Origin: Trebonia sp963777905
GTDB lineage: Bacteria; Actinomycetota; Actinomycetes; Streptosporangiales; Streptosporangiaceae
Assembly: GCA_963777905.1 (NCBI GenBank)
Contig: CAVZSM010000034.1
Span: 54,584-118,583, forward strand
Direction of reading: 5' to 3'
DNA length: 64,000 nt
Shown here: positions 8,894-16,245 of the stretch, piece after piece
Position numbering within the stretch: position 1 is the stretch's first letter
How the letters are laid out: every line of letters begins with the position of its first letter
Notes under the pieces: generated by a model
Seen by the model: only the letters and a program-made list of their open reading frames with translations
The model's database searches: none
Told to the model about the DNA's origin: nothing
Made by a program: the position numbers and the translations under genes

Positions 8894-8954
8894 AGGTTAC
8901 TGGCGAGTAGCATAAGCCCGTCAGGCGCAACCGACACGCCAAGGAGCAAGGCAA

Positions 8955-10133
8955 ATGCGGGCACGCGATGTGGTCTTCGTCAACGGCGTCCGGACGCCGT
9001 TCGGCAAGTCTGGGCCGAAGGGCATCTACGCCGAGACCAGGGCCGACGACCTGGTGATCCGGGTGATCAGGGAACTGCTGCGGCGCAACCCGGACCTGCC
9101 GCACGACCGGATCGGCGAGGTCGCCATCGCGGCCACTACGCAGATCGGCGACCAGGGGCTGACGATCGGCCGCAGCGCCGCCATCCTCGCGGGCCTGCCG
9201 GTGACCGTGCCCGGGTACGCGATCGACCGGATGTGCGCGGGCGCGATGACCGCGGTGACCACGGTGGCCGGCGAGGTGGCGCTCGGTGCCGCTGACGTCG
9301 CGATCGCGGGCGGTGTCGAGCACATGGGCCGGCACCCGATGGGCGAGGCCGTCGATCCGAACCCGCGGTTCATCGCCGAACAGCTCGTCGACGAGTCCGC
9401 GCTGTTCATGGGCATGACCGCGGAGAACCTGCACGACAGGTACCCGGCGGTCACGAAGGACCGGGCGGACGCGTACGCGCTGGCCAGCCAGCGCAAGGTC
9501 GCGGCCGCCTACGAGGCGGGGCAGATCCAGCCGGACCTGGTGCCGATGGCGATCCGCACGAAGGAGCTGGGCTGGGGCTGGGCGACGGTGGACGAGCCGC
9601 CCCGGCCGGACACGACGCTGGAGGGCCTCGCGGCGCTGAAGACCCCGTTCCGCCCGCACGGCCGGGTCACGGCCGGCAACTCCAGCGGCATCAACGACGG
9701 CGCGACCGGCTGCGTCATCGCCGCGGAAGAGGTCGCGGCCGAGCTGGGCCTGACCGCCAAGATGCGCCTGGTGGACTTCCAGTTCGCCGGCGTCGAGCCC
9801 GAGGTGATGGGCATCGGCCCGGTGCCCGCGACCGAGAAGCTGCTCGCCCGCAACTCCCTCACCATGGATGACATCGGCCTCATCGAGATCAACGAGGCGT
9901 TCGCGGTGCAGGTGCTGGCGTTCCTCGACCACTTCAAGATCGATGACTCCGATCCCCGGGTGAACCCGTGGGGCGGCGCGATCGCGATCGGCCACCCGCT
10001 CGCCTCCTCCGGCGTCCGGCTGATGATCCAGCTCGCGCGGCAGCTTGCCGAGCGGCCCGATGTCCGTTACGGGCTGACGACGATGTGCGTGGGCATGGGC
10101 ATGGGCGGCACCGTGCTCTGGGAGAGGATCTGA
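8955..10133 (+). CDS. fadA: acetyl-CoA acyltransferase (3-ketoacyl-CoA thiolase)
   Basis: 392 aa. Thiolase catalytic residues are all present: nucleophile C94 (DRMCAGAM), H347 (GHPLASSG) and C378 (MCVGMGMGG). It cleaves 3-ketoacyl-CoA with CoA in the last step of beta-oxidation. ATG 8955 follows GGAGCAAGG. One base separates its stop from the ATG of the next gene, which encodes the hydratase/dehydrogenase partner, so the two form a FadAB complex. The chain-length specificity cannot be read from the sequence; this kind of pair could also finish off phenylacetate catabolism, whose upper genes lie at 23-28 kb. Confidence 0.9.
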   Translation: MRARDVVFVNGVRTPFGKSGPKGIYAETRADDLVIRVIRELLRRNPDLPHDRIGEVAIAATTQIGDQGLTIGRSAAILAGLPVTVPGYAIDRMCAGAMTAVTTVAGEVALGAADVAIAGGVEHMGRHPMGEAVDPNPRFIAEQLVDESALFMGMTAENLHDRYPAVTKDRADAYALASQRKVAAAYEAGQIQPDLVPMAIRTKELGWGWATVDEPPRPDTTLEGLAALKTPFRPHGRVTAGNSSGINDGATGCVIAAEEVAAELGLTAKMRLVDFQFAGVEPEVMGIGPVPATEKLLARNSLTMDDIGLIEINEAFAVQVLAFLDHFKIDDSDPRVNPWGGAIAIGHPLASSGVRLMIQLARQLAERPDVRYGLTTMCVGMGMGGTVLWERI

Positions 10134-10134
10134 G

Positions 10135-12288
10135 ATGAGTATCCAGAACGTACGCGGCTTTCTCCCCGGCGAATCCGCGCTGCCCGATGAGGTGGTGACT
10201 CGCGCCCTGGTCCGCGACGTTGACCTGGGCGCTGTCGTACCAGGCGCTGTCGTACCAGGCAAGGGGGCTGGCGTGATGGCGCTGATCACGCTGGACAACG
10301 GGCACGACCACACCAAGCCGAACACGTTCGGCGTGCGCGGCCTGCTGTCGCTGAACGCGGCGCTGGACGCGATCGAGGCGCGGGTGGCTGCTGGCGAGGT
10401 GGCCGCGGTCGGCGTGACCGGCAAGCCGTTCATCCTCGGGGCCGGCGCGGACCTGGACGGCGCCGCGGCGGCTCTGGCGGCGGCAGGCGCGGATCCGGCG
10501 GCGGCGCGCGAGCGAGCGCTAGGGATCGCGTCGCTCGGCCACGCGGTGTTCCGGCGGCTGGGGGAGCTGGGCGTCCCGTCGTTCGGGTTCATCAACGGCG
10601 TGGCACTCGGCGGCGGCCTTGAGGTGGCGCTGCACTGCACGTACCGGACGATCTCCTCCGGCGCGCAGATGGTCGCGCTGCCCGAGTGCTTCCTCGGCCT
10701 GGTGCCCGGCTGGGGCGGCGCCTACCTGCTGCCCCGGCTGATCGGGCCGTCCGCCGCGCTGAAGGTGATCATCGAGAACCCGCTGGCGCAGAACAAGATG
10801 CTGCGCGGCCCCGAGGCCTTCGGCCTGGGCATCGCGGACGTGATGTTCGAGCCCGCCGACTTCCTCGAGGAGTCGCTGCGCTGGGCCGCGCGCGTGCTGA
10901 CGGGGGCGGTTTCCGTGCCTTCGCGTGAGCTGGCACCCGCCGGGGAGTGGGACGCCGCGGTGGCCGCCGCGCGCTTCCTCGTGGACGGCAAGCTGCACGG
11001 CGCGGCGCCCGCGCCGTACCGGGCGCTCGACCTGGTGGCCGCGGCGCGGACCGCGACACGCGACGAGGCGTTCGCGGCCGAGGACGACGCGCTCGCGGAC
11101 CTGATGCTGTCCGACGAGCTGCGTGCCGGGCTGTACGCGTTCGACCTGGTACAGAAGCGGGCCAAGCGCCCGGCCGGCGCGCCAGACAAGTCGCTGGCCC
11201 GGCCGGTCACCAAGGTCGGCGTGGTGGGCGCGGGCCTGATGGCGGCGCAGATCGCCCTGCTGTTCGTCCGGCGGCTGCAGGTCCCGGTCGTGATGACCGA
11301 CCTGGACCAGGCGCGGGTGGACTCCGGGGTTTCCTACGTACACGCGGAGATAGACAAGCTGTTGTCGCGTGGCCGGCTGTCCGCTGACGCGGCCAGCCGG
11401 CAGAAGGCCCTGATCACCGGCTCGGTGTCCAAGGACGGCTTCGCCGACGCCGACTTCGTGATCGAGGCGGTCTTCGAGGAGCTGTCGGTCAAGCAGCGGG
11501 TGTTCGCCGAGGTCGAGTCGATCGTCTCGCCGGAGTGCGTGCTGGCGACCAACACGTCGTCGCTGTCGGTCTCGGCGATGGCTTCCGGGCTGGCGCACCC
11601 GTCGCGGGTGGTGGGGTTCCACTTCTTTAACCCGGTCGCGGTGCTGCCGCTCGTCGAGGTGGTGCGGGGCGTCGCGACCGGCGACGCCGCGGTGGCGACG
11701 GCGCTGGCCGTGGGCCGGCAGCTCAAGAAGAACTGCGTGATCGTCGCGGACCGGCCCGCGTTCGTGGTGAACCGGCTGCTCACCAGGTTCCTCGGCGAGA
11801 TCACCCGGACGGTCGACGAGGGCACCCCGTTCGAGGTCGCCGAACACGCCGCCGACCCTCTCGGCCTGCCCATGACCCCGTTCCTGCTGCTGCAGCTGGT
11901 CGGGCCCGCGATCGCGCTGCACGTGGCGGAGACGATGCACGCGGCGTTCCCCGACCGGTTCTTCGTCTCGCCCAAGCTGCGGGCGCTCGCCGAGTCGGGC
12001 AAGACGTCGGTCTACCTGCCTGATTTCTCAGTCGACCCCGAGGTCGAGGCGCTGCTCGGCGGCGGCGACCGCCCGTCCACCGGCGCCGAGGTGCTCTCGC
12101 GCGCCCTGGAGGGGCTGGCGCAGGAGGTCAGGATCATGCTCGACGAGGGCGTCGTCGCCGCCCCCGAGGACATCGACCTGTGCATGATCCTCGGCGCGGG
12201 CTGGCCGTTCCACCTTGGCGGCATCACGCCGTACCTGGACAGGACGGGGATCGCGGCCAAGGTCAACGGCGCGCCGTTCCGCGGCTAG
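10135..12288 (+). CDS. fadB: multifunctional enoyl-CoA hydratase / 3-hydroxyacyl-CoA dehydrogenase
   Basis: 717 aa. Crotonase domain at about 45-300 (GKPFILGAGADL, SFGFINGVALGGGLEVALHC) and NAD-binding 3-hydroxyacyl-CoA dehydrogenase domain from about 360 (VGVVGAGLMAAQIA, NTSSLSVSAMA, VGFHFFNPV with catalytic H496), then the C-terminal helical domain. It hydrates enoyl-CoA and oxidises the product for the FadA thiolase encoded directly upstream. A perfect 15-bp duplication at 10229-10258 adds a second GAVVP unit near residues 32-41, outside the conserved core. The gene closes the fadAB operon. Confidence 0.9.
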   Translation: MSIQNVRGFLPGESALPDEVVTRALVRDVDLGAVVPGAVVPGKGAGVMALITLDNGHDHTKPNTFGVRGLLSLNAALDAIEARVAAGEVAAVGVTGKPFILGAGADLDGAAAALAAAGADPAAARERALGIASLGHAVFRRLGELGVPSFGFINGVALGGGLEVALHCTYRTISSGAQMVALPECFLGLVPGWGGAYLLPRLIGPSAALKVIIENPLAQNKMLRGPEAFGLGIADVMFEPADFLEESLRWAARVLTGAVSVPSRELAPAGEWDAAVAAARFLVDGKLHGAAPAPYRALDLVAAARTATRDEAFAAEDDALADLMLSDELRAGLYAFDLVQKRAKRPAGAPDKSLARPVTKVGVVGAGLMAAQIALLFVRRLQVPVVMTDLDQARVDSGVSYVHAEIDKLLSRGRLSADAASRQKALITGSVSKDGFADADFVIEAVFEELSVKQRVFAEVESIVSPECVLATNTSSLSVSAMASGLAHPSRVVGFHFFNPVAVLPLVEVVRGVATGDAAVATALAVGRQLKKNCVIVADRPAFVVNRLLTRFLGEITRTVDEGTPFEVAEHAADPLGLPMTPFLLLQLVGPAIALHVAETMHAAFPDRFFVSPKLRALAESGKTSVYLPDFSVDPEVEALLGGGDRPSTGAEVLSRALEGLAQEVRIMLDEGVVAAPEDIDLCMILGAGWPFHLGGITPYLDRTGIAAKVNGAPFRG

Positions 12289-12309
12289 CCTTGGTCGGCA
12301 GGGGTCCTT

Positions 12310-12408
12310 CAGGCGAGCGACCTGAACCCGGGGGTGATCGTGGCAGCAGGGCGGTGGAACGCGATGTCCGACAGGCAGATCACGCTCCGCTCCGGCGCGA
12401 AGCCGTAG
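12310..12408 (+). pseudogene. remnant of a third DUF574-type methyltransferase
   Basis: Thirty-three codons ending in TAG read QASDLNPGVIVAAGRWNAMS and onward. They match residues near 200-233 of the intact methyltransferase at 13342-14166 (QASDLDPAMSVAAGRWNAMS), and the DNA is similarly alike. There is no start and no SAM-binding half. It is a fragment left by deletion in what was a larger tandem array. Confidence 0.8.
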
Positions 12409-12415
12409 GCCCGCG

Positions 12416-13234
12416 GTGACGGACGAATGGCTCAGGAAGGCGACCCGCCCGGTCAGGATCGCCCGTGTCGATGCCGCGGCGCCCAACGTGGCGCGGGTGT
12501 GGAATTACCTGGTCGGCGGCCTGGACAACTTCGAGGCTGACCGCGCGGCGGTCAGGGAGGCGATGGCCTTGGCGCCGGTGGTGGCGGACGTCGCGCCGGC
12601 GTCGCGGGCGTTCCTTCGCCGCGTGGTCAGGTTCCTGGCGGCCGAGGCCGGGATCAGGCAGTTCCTCGACATCGGCAGCGGGATCCCGACGGCGGGCGGC
12701 ACCCACGAGCTGGCGCAGGCGGTGGACCCGGCCTCCCGGATCGTCTACGTGGACAACGACCCCGTGGTGAGCGCGCACGCCCGCGCGCTGGTGCTGTCTC
12801 GTCCGGAAGGCGTCGTCAGCTACCTCCAAGCGGACGCCCGCGAGCCCGCCGCGATCATCGACGCCGCCCGGCTCACCCTCGACCTCGGCCAGCCGGCCGC
12901 GATCGTGATGATCGGCATCCTGAACTTCATCCAGGGCCCCGGCTTGGTCGCGGCGGTGCTGCGCACGCTGGTCGCGGCGCTGTCCCCGGGCAGCTACCTC
13001 GCCATCGCGCAGCCCGCCCCGGCCGAACGGTGGCTCGCCGCCCAGCGGCGGTGGAACCAGCACGCCCCGCTGCGGGTCTGGCTGTGCGGCCGCGAGGAGG
13101 TGGCCTCCTGGCTCACCGGCCTGTCCCTGGTGGCGCCGGGCATCGTCGAGATCCACCAGTGGCGTCCTGATCAGAGCGACCCGTCGTACCCCCATGGGAT
13201 CCCGATCCACGGGGCGGTCGGCAGAAAATCGTAA
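12416..13234 (+). CDS. SAM-dependent methyltransferase, DUF574 (Methyltransf_19) family, copy 1
   Basis: 272 aa from GTG 12416. The family signature is clear: NVARVWNYLVGGLDNFEADR near residue 25, SAM motif FLDIGSGIPTAGGTHELAQ near 82, and VYVDNDPVVSAHARALV. These proteins are abundant in actinomycetes; substrates are mostly unknown. It lies 7 bp after a degraded fragment of a paralogue and just before a second intact copy, so this is a tandem family under turnover. Motif I is well kept here, so activity is plausible. Confidence 0.85.
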   Translation: MTDEWLRKATRPVRIARVDAAAPNVARVWNYLVGGLDNFEADRAAVREAMALAPVVADVAPASRAFLRRVVRFLAAEAGIRQFLDIGSGIPTAGGTHELAQAVDPASRIVYVDNDPVVSAHARALVLSRPEGVVSYLQADAREPAAIIDAARLTLDLGQPAAIVMIGILNFIQGPGLVAAVLRTLVAALSPGSYLAIAQPAPAERWLAAQRRWNQHAPLRVWLCGREEVASWLTGLSLVAPGIVEIHQWRPDQSDPSYPHGIPIHGAVGRKS

Positions 13235-13290
13235 AAGAAATCTGTCCCCGCAATCTCGTGCGACGTGTGATCCGTAAGTAGTAAACCGGG

Positions 13291-13326
13291 ACCGGAGCCT
13301 TTTCAACGACCGGAGCCTTTTCAACG
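13291..13326. repeat. 18-bp tandem duplication upstream of methyltransferase copy 2
   Basis: ACCGGAGCCTTTTCAACG occurs twice head-to-tail (13291-13308 and 13309-13326), directly before the GGGAGGGG ribosome site of the next gene. It doubles part of the 5' untranslated region. Confidence 0.9.
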
Positions 13327-13341
13327 GGAGGGGGCGTCCGG

Positions 13342-14166
13342 ATGGCGGACCGCTGGCTGCTCGACTCGACACGCCGCGCCAAGGCGGCGCTCATCGATAC
13401 CACCATGCCGAACTGGGCTCGTGTCGGGGACGCCCTCTTCGGCGGCCGGGACAACTTCGAGGCCGACCGCAAGGCCGTGCGGATGCTGGCCGCGGCGGCA
13501 CCGGTCGTCGGCGCCATCCCCGCCGCGGCTCGCGCCTTCCGCCAGCGCGTGGTCCGTTACCTGGTGGCAGAGGCTGGGATCAGGCAGTTCCTCGACGTCG
13601 GCACCAGCCTCGCCATGTCGGGCAACACCCATGAGGTCGCGCAGTCGCTGGCGCCGGACTGCCGCGTCGTGTACATCGACGACGACCCGATGGTGCTCGC
13701 GCACGCTCGCGCGCAGCTGGCCTCCGCGCCCGACGGCGCGGTGGCCGCGCTGGACGCGAACCCGAGAGACCCTGCCGCCATTCTCGCCGCCGCGGCAGGG
13801 ACCCTGGACCTTGGCAGGCCGGTCGCGATCCTGCTGATGGCCACGCTGTCGTTCGTGCTCGACGACGCAACGGCGTCCAGGATCGTGCGGTCACTGGCCG
13901 GGGCCGCGACGGCCGGCAGCCATGTCGCGCTCTACCATCAGGCGAGCGACCTGGATCCGGCGATGTCCGTGGCGGCCGGGCGGTGGAACGCGATGTCCGT
14001 CCGCCGCGTCACCCTCCGCTCCCGCGCGCAGCTCACGGGACTGCTGTCCGGCCTCAACCCGGTCCCGCCCGGCCTCGTGCCCGTCACCGAATGGCGCCCC
14101 GCCCCGCATGACCCCCGCTTCGAGCGCCTCGTCCCGGTGTACGGCGCGGTAGCCCGCAAACCGTAG
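13342..14166 (+). CDS. SAM-dependent methyltransferase, DUF574 family, copy 2
   Basis: 274 aa; strong GGGAGGGG site before ATG 13342. Same architecture as copy 1 (NWARVGDALFGGRDNFEADR, FLDVGTSLAMSGNTHEVAQ, VYIDDDPMVLAHARAQL), but SAM motif I is altered: GSGIPTAGG in copy 1 becomes GTSLAMSGN here. Cofactor binding could be weaker or the protein could have drifted to another role. The fragment at 12310-12408 resembles this copy more than copy 1. Confidence 0.82.
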   Translation: MADRWLLDSTRRAKAALIDTTMPNWARVGDALFGGRDNFEADRKAVRMLAAAAPVVGAIPAAARAFRQRVVRYLVAEAGIRQFLDVGTSLAMSGNTHEVAQSLAPDCRVVYIDDDPMVLAHARAQLASAPDGAVAALDANPRDPAAILAAAAGTLDLGRPVAILLMATLSFVLDDATASRIVRSLAGAATAGSHVALYHQASDLDPAMSVAAGRWNAMSVRRVTLRSRAQLTGLLSGLNPVPPGLVPVTEWRPAPHDPRFERLVPVYGAVARKP

Positions 14167-14172
14167 CTGCGG

Positions 14173-14970
14173 TCACGCGAACGGCTTGACCGCGCGGACG
14201 ATGGCCGAGTGCATCCCCGGTGCCGCCTCGTGCGTGAACGTCACCGACGCGCCGGTGAACCCGGCCGCCGCCAGCCCGGCCAGGTACTCCGACCGCGACA
14301 GCGCCCCGGCGATGCACCCGACATAGGACCCGGCCGCTGCTCGGTCCGCCGCGCTCAGGTGGTCGTCGGCGACCACGTCGGAGACGCCGATCCGGCCGCC
14401 TGGCACCAGCACCCGGAACATCTCCGCCAGCACCGCCGGCTTGTCGGTCGACAGGTTGATCACGCAGTTGGAGATCACCACGTCCACCGACGCGTCCGGC
14501 AGCGGCACCGCCTCGATCTGACCTTTCAGGAACGTCACGTTCGCCGCGTCCGCCTGCCGCGCGTTCGCCCGCGCCAGCGCCAGCATCTCATCGGTCATGT
14601 CGACCCCGTAAGCGTGCCCGGACGGCCCGACCCGCCGCGCCGACAGCAGCACGTCGATGCCGCCGCCCGAGCCCAGGTCCAGCACCCGCTCGCCCTCGTG
14701 CAGCTCCGCGACCGCCAGCGGGTTGCCGCAGCCCATGCTCGCGCTCACCGCGTCCTCGGGCAGCCCGGCGGTTTCCCCCTCCCGGTACAGCGACGCGCCC
14801 GCCCCGTCGGTCAGCGCGCTCAGCGTGCCGGCCGGAGCGCAGCATCCGCCGGCATCGCCGCAGCACCCGTCCCCGCCGTCCGCCTGGCCCAGCACCGCCA
14901 GCGCCGCCCCGGCATACCGGGACCGGACCTGCTCGCGCAGGCCCGCGCCCGTCTCCGTGTCCTCGCTCAC
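14173..14970 (-). CDS. arsM: arsenite methyltransferase
   Basis: 265 aa from GTG 14970, chosen for the GGGAGG site just upstream; GTG 14994, which overlaps the arsR stop (GTGA), is the alternative. ArsM features: Cys-rich N-terminal segment (DGCCGDAGGCCAPAG), then MGCGNPLAVAEL with an arsenic-binding Cys, SAM site VLDLGSGGGIDVLLSARRVG, DVVISNCVINLSTDKPAV with a further conserved Cys, and GGRIGVSDVV. It methylates As(III) to volatile or less toxic products. It is co-transcribed with the arsenic-responsive repressor gene arsR. Confidence 0.9.
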   Translation of the reverse strand: MSEDTETGAGLREQVRSRYAGAALAVLGQADGGDGCCGDAGGCCAPAGTLSALTDGAGASLYREGETAGLPEDAVSASMGCGNPLAVAELHEGERVLDLGSGGGIDVLLSARRVGPSGHAYGVDMTDEMLALARANARQADAANVTFLKGQIEAVPLPDASVDVVISNCVINLSTDKPAVLAEMFRVLVPGGRIGVSDVVADDHLSAADRAAAGSYVGCIAGALSRSEYLAGLAAAGFTGASVTFTHEAAPGMHSAIVRAVKPFA

Positions 14971-14990
14971 CGCAGCCTCCCGTTTCCTAT

Positions 14991-15350
14991 TCACGTCACT
15001 GCCCCGGCCGCCGTGGCCGAGGCCGGCACCAGCACCGCCGACATTCGCGCCATCACCTGCGGGTTGACGCGGTAGTACACCCACGTGCCGCGCCGCTCGG
15101 AGCTGATCAGCCCCGCTTCCCGCAAGATCCGCAGGTGATAGCTGACCGCCGGCCCGGTCACGTCGAACGCGTCGGTCAGGTCGCAGACGCAGGATTCCCC
15201 GCCCTCATGGCAGGCGATCAGCGACAGCAGCCGCAACCGCACCGGATCGGCCACCGCCTTGAACAGCGGCGCCAGATCTTCCGCCCCGGCATCCGACAAT
15301 GGCTCGCACGCCAGCGGCGCGCAGCAGTCGGTCACGCTCTGATTAGACAT
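14991..15350 (-). CDS. arsR: ArsR-family metalloregulatory repressor
   Basis: 119 aa from ATG 15350. Winged-helix ArsR protein: LFKAVADPVRLRLLSLIACHEGGESCVCDLTDAFDVTGPAVSYHLRILREAGLI. The CVC pair in the DNA-binding helix region is the classic As(III)/Sb(III) site, and further cysteines lie near the N-terminus (TDCCAPLAC). It is the first gene of the arsRM unit, so As(III) should relieve repression of arsM. An in-frame TTG at 15386 would add 12 residues, but the operator-like dyad would then be coding. Confidence 0.9.
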   Translation of the reverse strand: MSNQSVTDCCAPLACEPLSDAGAEDLAPLFKAVADPVRLRLLSLIACHEGGESCVCDLTDAFDVTGPAVSYHLRILREAGLISSERRGTWVYYRVNPQVMARMSAVLVPASATAAGAVT

Positions 15351-15369
15351 GTCTTTAATTAAACATGTC
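15346..15369 (-). promoter_or_regulatory. probable ArsR operator
   Basis: GACATG and CATGTC arms flank an AT-rich 12-bp centre containing the palindrome TTTAATTAAA (15354-15363). The site overlaps the arsR start codon, fitting autorepression. Sequence evidence only. Confidence 0.5.
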
Positions 15370-15400
15370 CTTAAGCAGTTGTGCAACCAGGACGTGTGGC

Positions 15401-15460
15401 CGCTTCACTCCGCGCGCAGGGCCAGGGCGGCCGGGGAGCGCGGCCGCGAGGTTGACTGCC
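15401..15460. repeat. left direct repeat: degraded copy of the 3' end of the FtsX permease gene
   Basis: The first 36 bp match 16163-16198 with two mismatches. After a 23-bp deletion between two GCCGGGG runs, another stretch (AGCGCGGCCGC and onward) matches the permease gene again. Read on the minus strand it encodes NLAAALPGR and is then out of frame. Together with the right copy it brackets the two-gene module at 15542-16161. Confidence 0.8.
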
Positions 15461-15484
15461 AATTCGGGCGGCCTCCGGCCGCGT

Positions 15485-15524
15485 CGGTTAGCTAACCGCC
15501 CGAATGTCGGTGCTACGCTGTAGC
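15485..15524 (+). promoter_or_regulatory. promoter with palindromic operator for the two-gene module
   Basis: A perfect 14-bp palindrome CGGTTAGCTAACCG lies at 15485-15498 where the -35 region should be. TACGCT (15514-15519) fits the -10 consensus and is itself inside a second dyad, GCTAC-GCT-GTAGC (15512-15524). Operators over the promoter are typical of self-repressed toxin-antitoxin operons; the second gene encodes an HTH. Confidence 0.55.
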
Positions 15525-15541
15525 GTGAAAATGTGCTAGTC

Positions 15542-15769
15542 ATGTATCAGGAAATCCGGGATCGGATCTTCCGCCTCTGCCGTGAGCATGGTCTACGGCC
15601 GGACTTTCCCGAAACGACCAGAACGGGACGGGTGCTCCTGGTCTGGAACAGCGGCCAGGAGGTGGTGGCGCGCGCGTTCATCCCCACGATGAGCGATCCG
15701 CCGCCTACTGTCCTTGCCCGCCTGCAGCACGACCTAACGGGGATATTCGGAGAAGGGTGGATGGAGTGA
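15542..15769 (+). CDS. small protein, first gene of a HicAB-like module (candidate toxin)
   Basis: 75 aa from ATG 15542 (GTG 15533 is an in-frame alternative; neither has a clear ribosome site). Not recognised. Predicted order helix (MYQEIRDRIFRLCREHG), strand (TGRVLLVWN), strand (QEVVARAFIP), helix (PTVLARLQHDLTGIFG) resembles the small double-stranded-RNA-binding-like fold of HicA. The HicA catalytic GSHxxF histidine is absent, and the protein has no His in the matching stretch. Its stop overlaps the next gene's start (GTGA). Its role is inferred from the partner and position. Confidence 0.55.
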   Translation: MYQEIRDRIFRLCREHGLRPDFPETTRTGRVLLVWNSGQEVVARAFIPTMSDPPPTVLARLQHDLTGIFGEGWME

Positions 15770-16161
15770 GCACAAGGGTGACCCTGAGGGTGACTAGGGA
15801 AGGCCGCTACTGGGTCGGCGTCCCTGATGGCCATCCGGGCTCTTGTATGGGCCGCAGCATCATGGAGCTGATGCAGGAGGCGGAGGCGATCCTGCCATTC
15901 ATGACATCCGGAGCGGATGGTGAGCCCGCGCCAGACGTGGCGATCGATTACATGTTCACTGATGTTCCGCTGGAGCTCAGTGACGACATCCACCGCTATC
16001 GTGACCTTGCCGTTCAGCGCAGGGAGCTCGATCGGACGCTGGGCGAGCTTGGGGCGCGCACGGTCAAGCGGCTGAGGTCAGTGGTAGGCCTCACCGATGA
16101 TGACAGCGCCGCCATGCTCGGGATCTCAAGGCAGCGTGTCAATCAGCTTAGGAACGCCTAG
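15766..16161 (+). CDS. HicB-like antitoxin with C-terminal helix-turn-helix
   Basis: 131 aa from GTG 15766, which overlaps the previous stop and has AGAAGGG 8 nt upstream. Residues 1-60 resemble the HicB partial RNase-H fold (TREGRYWVGVPDGHPGSCMGRSIMELMQEAEAI). The C-terminus (TVKRLRSVVGLTDDDSAAMLGISRQRVNQLRNA) is a clear helix-turn-helix. HicB proteins bind the HicA toxin and repress their own operon; the palindromes at 15485-15524 are the obvious target. The last base is 2 bp from the right direct repeat and faces the 3' end of the permease gene. Confidence 0.65.
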   Translation: MSTRVTLRVTREGRYWVGVPDGHPGSCMGRSIMELMQEAEAILPFMTSGADGEPAPDVAIDYMFTDVPLELSDDIHRYRDLAVQRRELDRTLGELGARTVKRLRSVVGLTDDDSAAMLGISRQRVNQLRNA

Positions 16162-16162
16162 C

Positions 16163-16245
16163 CGCCTCACTCCGCGCGCAGGGCCAGGGCAGCCGGGGTG
16201 CGGGCCGCTGACCGGCCGGGGAGCGCGGCCGCCAGGTTGACCAGC
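16163..16245. repeat. right direct repeat: intact 3' end of the permease gene
   Basis: This is the complete parent of the degraded repeat at 15401-15460. It includes the permease stop (16167-16169) and its last about 25 codons. It starts 2 bp after the HicB-like gene. Confidence 0.8.

Noticed and set aside
15358..15366. Three-codon leader peptide (ATG TTT AAT TAA) in the arsR 5' region
   Set aside because: It has an AAGGA before it, but such tiny frames arise by chance in AT-rich operators and there is no attenuator downstream.
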